In this document: positions 58,210 through 64,000 of the stretch, piece after piece
How positions within the stretch are numbered: position 1 is the first letter of the stretch
How the letters are laid out: each line of letters begins with the position of its first letter
Source: Terebella lapidaria
Taxonomy: Eukaryota > Annelida > Polychaeta > Terebellida > Terebellidae
Direction: 5' to 3'
Assembly (NCBI GenBank): GCA_949152475.1
Contig: OX424567.1
Span: 21,849,402-21,913,401 of the forward strand
DNA length: 64,000 nt
Translations under genes and position numbers: made by a program
The notes under the pieces: model-generated
What the model saw: the letters and a program-made list of their open reading frames with translations, nothing else
What the model was told of the DNA's origin: nothing
Database searches by the model: none

Positions 58210-58430
58210 TCGATACAGAAATGACGTGACAAGGATAATTGGATAAAACCATCACCCTGAGCACATACAAGATGTTGTCTACAACAGAACCATAAAAAGT
58301 GTGACCACTTCTTGTTCGCGGAGCCGTCATCACCAATACATAACAAAACGGTGAGTCAAGTAATGTGAATTTATGTTGTGAACATTATAAACAGTGTGTG
58401 GAATAGTGCATTATATAATATTATAAGCAA
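58210..58430 (+). promoter_or_regulatory. P module copy 10
   Basis: TGACGTGACAAGGATAATTG starts at 58,222. The donor is ACGGTGAGTC with GT at 58,351. GTGCATTATATAATATTATA lies at about 58,407-58,427. All three signals are present. Confidence 0.45.
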
Positions 58431-58474
58431 GACATGGTTTTTCCGTTCATACAAAGACGGTGAAAGCGAACATG

Positions 58475-58720
58475 GTATAGTATTCAGCTTTGTGAGAGAA
58501 ACAAATCCGAGATGGCTGCTTGGTGCATCGTGATGCAGTCAGGTAGTTTGGTTTTCACACCCTGACTTTTATCCATCAAGTTGGTGATTCATTTGCGCCG
58601 CTCCAGTTGATAACGACACTGAACGCCGTCTGCGGAAATTATTTATTTGCTCAGATAACAGACGACGCGGAATTCTCATGTAAATCGTCACTGAAACGAG
58701 ACGCGAATCAGCAGGAAACG
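58475..58720 (+). other. S module copy 11
   Basis: First hairpin CTGACTT (58,562-58,568) with AAGTTGG (58,578-58,584): all seven positions still pair using two G-T pairs. The second hairpin is 7 of 8. The sense frame carries a TGA early (GCAGTCAGGTAG shift region) but is open through DSFAPLQ, NAVCGNYLFAQ and DANQQE. Confidence 0.45.
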
Positions 58721-59829
58721 TTATGATAGACGTCATTTTAAGATCCTGGGATCGATCTCAATTTCTATAGAGTCTGGAAGGAACATGTTTAAGGTTGGAT
58801 CAATAGTTATTATCTGGACATTATAATGTACATGGCTTAGATGACAGCGGGGTGCCTTTTGAAGTTGATGTTGATATTGGAACAAGGCTGAAATGTATAC
58901 CACTCCCCGTTTTCTTGTTACGTGTGTACATAACTTTTTGCAATGCCTAAATCTACTACATAGGACAGTTCACACATATATAGAGTTAATCGACAGTCTT
59001 GTGAAATTCATACTGTGTACAGAGTGTTCTGGTTGCTGAGAACGGACCAGACGTATAAGCCGTAGTTTGCTGGTTCATGGTTGATGGAGCTAAATAACAA
59101 TATTTGATGGTTATCCGTGGTTATCTGTGTGATAATCCAACATAGATTATAATAAACGTCATTTCATGGATTTATTCAATATCATGCTATTTACCAGAAC
59201 AGCTTGTCTACGGAGGTTTCCATTTGGATATTCCATTATGAAAGTGATATATACTAGCTAAACAACCAGAAGATTGTTAGGCGTTTACTTCGTATCATAT
59301 AGCGCTAAGGAATAGATTCCTGTGGAACGATTAATGAGTACTTTAGTAACTGCCTGGGTTCCTGCAATAGAAAAACAGTCCGGACTGTCGCAAACCAGAA
59401 AGAAAAATGGTCATTACGAAGGACTATTTGCTAGGCTATTTGCATCTTTCATCCCCGGTTTCTTCAAAACAGTGTCATGATTGAGTCAGACCCTTCACCG
59501 GTCTGTGACAAAACACTCATGCACTCAAAACTGTCAGCCAATGTCGAGACCCTAGCCATGTTATGACAACTTGCGATATGGAATGAACACTATCTAAAAA
59601 GCCTAAAAAATAAACACAATCATTGAATATAGACAGTCCACGATACAATGTGTTACCACAAAATTATTTGCAGTCAGTTCACGCGGATACTCGTATTTTG
59701 TTATATTTTCATTATCACGCATGAAATACTATTCCTTAACCGCGTGCGCAGACAACAGGGATACATATACGAAGTAAAATTCAAATAATATTTAAACCTA
59801 ACATATTCGTTGCTTAGAACGTTGAACAA

Positions 59830-60130
59830 TAGTATCAAGTTGTGCCAATATAACAATAACGATGGTTTGCCAGGCGGTGTGGCGGTTTGAAGGCCCGACT
59901 TGGTCCATTGGACGCCTGACAGTCATTGTCTGCCCGAGCCAATGTCTGGTTATCATTTTCATAGTCTGACTAGAACTTGAAACACTTGAGAAGGACAGTA
60001 AACCTGTGTAGCATTTGACGTATATCTTATCTACGATGAGGGATGGTGCTATGGTTTCCGTCATCGACTACACCATAGGTGGAGTCCACACTACATGTAC
60101 TGTAGTACCAACCATCGACAAAGAAAAAAA
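59830..60130. other. Unassigned stretch between E and F
   Basis: It contains a slightly GC-richer block (59,870-59,940) without similarity to other modules and a minus-strand open frame of 88 codons with no recognisable domain. I call no gene. Confidence 0.4.
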
Positions 60131-61382
60131 AAACAGTTGTGTTTCATGCCGAAATGTACGGACCATCCAATCCTGACGGCTTGTTGAGTTGGTACTGACT
60201 GTATCCACTTGATATTTGGCATTGCTTTATGGTAACCCGCGCCTAATCAGAACAGCGGATTTGATTTATCCGTAAGTGCCTGTTAAATGGGATTGCTCTT
60301 TTTCCGTCGATAATTGTGGGCTTATTCTCTCTTCCCGGCAGCAAGAGTAGCTAATATCTCAACATCTATCACCATCCCCTATTCTGCATTACTATCCATG
60401 CCACAATCTGTCCATGCCGTGTTGATGGATCATATTATAGTGGATGTGAATAAAACCTTGGTTGATGGATGAGCACCTGTTCACATTCCCACACTGCAGG
60501 GGCAGATTGTCTCTGGTGTTCTTCCTTCCATTCTCTGGGACAAAGGGCTGATTCACTGACTGATTGACAATGTTATATATAAATATATTATGACCATAAA
60601 CAGCCATATCAGTGAATTTACACATGGAACACGGCAGAATCTCACCCGATTTCGTTCATATGCGACAAATGAGTGAATATTGACCAAAAACGAGCGCTGA
60701 TATACGTTCTAAATGCAAAAACATACAATTTAAATATACGCACTCGCCGCGTCCATTCTGAAAATGATTCGGTAACTGCAGTTACCGCATTATGTGTCCC
60801 CCAGTGATCATGGCTTGCCTCTGGCTAGCGGTTTCACTAGAGACCAGTTAATTGTTGAGAGGTTTTAGCTCAATCAACGGATGAATGGTCACTCTATTAG
60901 CTGGTTGTGACACCAGCTGCTCCGTCGGAGAGTGGTTGGTGTCCATTCTTGGCAGCTGGATTAGTATTCTCAGCCATGTATGCACCTTAAAATACATATA
61001 TGTTTCATGTGCCTATTCAAGGTGAATCGCTCGAAACAAATGAGTAATGAATCGACTGTATACTGTATTGTTTTTTCGCTTGGAATATTTTATCTTATTT
61101 CATGTCATTGCAAACTAACATATCACTCCAGAGGAATTCCAACAGAGAACAGGTCGAGATATTCATACAATGTCATACATGCGAGTTTTCATATTATACC
61201 ACATGATTAATCTGTGATATTTGGGTACACTCGCTAATGACGCAGGGAAAAAATGTTAGACATATTTCTACAGACGTTCATAACCAGCTTAATTTTGTTT
61301 CGAGATGAGATGCTTCAGTTCTCATTTTGTATCAATGAGACCCGAACTTCACATGTTTTAAATAATTTATTATGAACAAGGA

Positions 61383-61845
61383 CTGAGTGGCGTGGTATGT
61401 CTCATCGATGGCATTTCGAGAATTTCTTGTCATGTCCGTAGCAAAATGTCCCCCCCCCCCAAAAAAAAAGCAAAAAAAAAACGTCTGTCCAACTTGTGTC
61501 ATTCCAGGAGTGTAGCCGAATATGGTTAGCAGAATAAGTGGATAGTATTGAACCGAATAGGACAACTTTCTTTTGCTATATAATATAATAGCATAAATCC
61601 GATAAACCAGTAATTTTGGGCCACCCTGAGTGGCGTGGTATGTCTCATCGATGGCATTTCGAGAATTTCTTGTCATGTCCGTAGCAAAATGTCCCCCTTC
61701 CCAAAAAAAAAAGCAAAAAAAAAAAACGTCTGTCCAACTTGTGTTATTCCAGGAGTGTAGCCGAATATGGTTCGCAGAATAAATGGATAGTATTGAACCG
61801 AATATAGCATAAATCCGATAAACCAGTAATTCTGGGCTAATACGA
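61383..61845 (+). repeat. 243-bp tandem duplication
   Basis: Copies begin at 61,383 and 61,626 (CTGAGTGGCGTGGTATGTCT). They share the TGTCC-poly(C)/poly(A)-GC-poly(A)-ACGTCTG block and the ATAAATCCGATAAACCAG end. The second copy lacks about 30 bases around TTTGCTATATAATATAATAG. The long A and C runs differ in length. Confidence 0.88.
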
Positions 61846-61849
61846 GCTT

Positions 61850-62690
61850 AGCAAATCTTGTGAATACATGGAAACGATCAATCCTTGCGCCACTCACAAT
61901 GACAGTTGACATAAACAGTATAACATTATAAGAGTAGCAGCTCGCCATGAAGGTGAAGTGACCAGTCGTGGTTGATCTCTAACCCCATTTCATACCAGCG
62001 AATGCTCAATCAGGCGAGGAGCTCTGGTTCATCTCCGACAGCTGGTAGGCTGCTCTTTTTTTGCTTCTCATTGGTAGATATCAGCGGTGACTGTGGAGCA
62101 TTTATCGGCGGCATTCCCCGCCAAATGTCTATACTCGACTGATGTCATTGCATTTAAGGCGACAAAAGATTTTTTCTGGTACATGTTTTGTTTCTGGTTA
62201 TCCAAGGTATGGTTAATGATATATTCTTGGTATTTCGTGGAAATGAGCTAGCGTTTTTCATTCCAACATATTTGATAAGTCCTCATCATACCTAATTTGT
62301 GGCATATGCATTTAATGAAACACATGTGTACAGGACTACACCCACCAATTCATGAAGCCTCTTAGCTTACAGTAGCTAATTTGATTAACGAGCGCACGCT
62401 TGGCGAAGTTGATTATAACTGCCTATCGTCTAGGGTTGTTTTGATCTCTTGGGATGCCATGACATGTTTTTCTCGCCGTTCTGCAGATGACAGATCACCG
62501 AGACGTCGAAGTTCATCATGGGAAACATCATAATGAGCCACGGTGCTGACAACCATTTCTAACGAGAATGTAATATTTACTGACGTGCCTAGGATTGGAG
62601 AGGACATACAACCACAACACAACACACACCACAACATAGATTATAATATAACAAGCACAATACGTCAGAGAAAGGTTATTCGGTCTATAC
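61850..62690. other. No cassette module, no gene seen
   Basis: Non-cassette DNA apart from an F-like phrase near 61,960-61,995 (CCAGTCGTGGTTGATCTCTA). The minus strand has a 74-codon frame at 62,413-62,637 without a known domain. Confidence 0.4.
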
Positions 62691-62695
62691 TAAAG

Positions 62696-62861
62696 TCAAG
62701 TTCATGTATCAATGAAAAACGCTTTTTGGCTGTAGTCATGTCACAATTTTTCATAAAAATTCAGAATTCTATCACAAAAAAGCGTTTTTTCATTCTTTTT
62801 TTTTGAAATTTGAAGAAAAATTGCGGCATGATGCCCAACTACGACTGCTACATGAACTTGA
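62696..62861. repeat. Foldback element
   Basis: TCAAGTTCATGTA at 62,696 pairs with TACATGAACTTGA ending at 62,862. Inside it, AATGAAAAACGCTTTTTGG (62,711) pairs with the AAAAAGCGTTTTTTCATT stretch at about 62,777. The arms are imperfect and offset, as in an aged foldback MITE. Confidence 0.6.
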
Positions 62862-63239
62862 TTTTTGATTTTCAATTTCATTAATATGGTACATCATGGA
62901 ATATGTACATTAATTCCCATACAATTAATTCACCTCAGTTTTCAGATGCATGAACTAAATTTGTTGAATCGGGTTAGGAATCACGGTCTACAGAAGCATC
63001 GGCCTTTCCTCTCCCGTCACAGGTGCCCGATTTAGCAAAGTCTCGTTGAGCATTGTTATGTCACACTAGGCCCGAGGGTGACATGTCTGGAAATCTCCAC
63101 CAGTTTTTGTCCTCGTCCAGTTTTTGGTTAAGTGGAAGACGAATAATTATACCGGAATATGACATTGACCACTCACTGGAAGCAAATTGTTATTTTTTCC
63201 CAGAAGATATCCCCGATAGATTGTATGTTGTTCAATGAA

Positions 63240-63780
63240 TCCGACAAATAGTGGTGTTTGTCTTCGCTGCTCTCATGTGAATTGTTTCATGAATAATAAT
63301 TCATGAGAAGCCTCTCATGAGAGTCATTCCATGATGAATTTGAATGCTCACATAGATTACACATACAACAATTGTGCGCTTGATGAATCACATCTTAGGC
63401 AAAAAATAACAATTTCTATTCTGCATCCGGGTGATGCTTCGAAAGTGTTGCTATAGCGCTGAGGTTTTGTCATTGATTTCCGTGTAATGGTTCCCTCCAC
63501 ATAAAAAAAGGTGTGTGTAGCATGTGGAAAAGCAAACGCGAAACAAATCCAATCATTGAAATCTATTCATTCGTGTGATTAAATAACGAGTGGAGATAGG
63601 AATTGATAGCAAAATCAAGAATGTGCAAAAAGCAGCTGGATAAATAAATGTATAAATAAAAAATGTACAAACAATCGTTCGAAAAAAAAACTCTGCCTTG
63701 AAAACCGCTACTTTGCTCATGATTTCTGTTTCAGTTCCGGTCCACGGCGAGAACAAAAAAAGGTTGTTAAACTTCTGTCG
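63240..63780. other. No cassette module, no gene seen
   Basis: AT-rich DNA with a small palindrome CATGAGAAGCCTCTCATG at about 63,302-63,319. No coding frame that I can support. Confidence 0.4.
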
Positions 63781-64000
63781 ATATTTTAAATCCCGTCGGT
63801 TAATGACTGCTCGTAAAGTTGGTACTGACTGGTCCTAGTTGATCTCTAACCCCTTTCAGTGGTTTATCGGTGGCTCTAGGTGGGTGTTAGACGTGATTGC
63901 TTGTTTGACGACAATAATTGTCAGATTATCCTCGCTCTACAGCAGGAAAAGTAGCATATCTCAGCATCAGTCATCGTCCCCCATCCTGCTCACTATCCAT

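Larger units (their letters stand above)
58051..64000 (+). repeat. Cassette unit 14 (P-S-D-E, F-L) and fragments of the next
   Basis: P 58,090-58,430, S 58,470-58,720, D to 59,020, E to about 59,830, then about 300 bases unassigned, F (60,130-60,560), L (60,800-61,240). From 61.25 to 63.0 kb cassette identity is lost. A fragment of G (63,020-63,130) and the start of F (63,780 to the window end) show that the array continues beyond the window. Confidence 0.65.

Overview
The window is eukaryotic, AT-rich, repeat-dominated DNA, most likely from a marine invertebrate. The reasons are a tRNA-headed SINE, a CR1/L2-like LINE fragment with a (TAA)n tail, several TIR transposons, splice-site-like signals, and the lack of any long ORF, operon or ribosome-binding-site layout. 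The species cannot be read from the sequence. The only convincing protein-coding remnant is a 5'-truncated, frameshifted reverse transcriptase at 51,587-52,719. I see no intact host gene, rRNA, CRISPR array or functional tRNA.

The main structure is a head-to-tail array of about fifteen diverged copies of one roughly 4-5 kb cassette, almost all on the + strand and filling the window. I name its modules by letter. P is promoter-like: a TGACGTGA motif, GGATAA motifs, a strong GTRAGT 5' splice site and usually a TATA-like run. S carries two short hairpins and a recurrent short sense frame. D and E are the body. R holds a second recurrent sense frame. The tail is one of three kinds: H-I-J-A-B, F-G-K-B, or F-L followed by other modules. 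Units 0-2, the J-A-B part of 5, 6-8 and 10 use the first kind. Units 4, 11, 12 and 13 use the second. Units 3, 5 and 14 contain F-L.

The cassettes work as alignments of one another, so insertions show up against empty sites in sister units. From left to right these are: a 4,932-bp TIR transposon (2,869-7,800); a SINE with an inverted copy of its own head (about 8,877-9,223); a 3,334-bp TIR element (17,747-21,080) that contains a TTAA-flanked piggyBac-like element (18,942-20,688); a repetitive element with nuclear-receptor-like DR1 motifs (about 46,768-47,590); a 125-bp MITE with a perfect 8-bp target duplication (49,660-49,784); the LINE (51,587-about 53,155) with a small palindromic element inside its tail; and foldback and tandem-repeat DNA at 61.4-62.9 kb.

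The region 32.6-41.7 kb is recently amplified. A 3.1-kb block is repeated at 3.75-kb spacing, then a 2,076-bp part of it is tandemly repeated at over 99% identity.

The most unusual signal is in module S, where sister copies keep the hairpins by paired changes, next to a 5' splice site kept in all nine scored P copies. This suggests that the cassettes are, or recently were, transcription units for a structured RNA or a fast-decaying small-protein family. That is inference. Transcript data and covariation and dN/dS tests are the deciding evidence.
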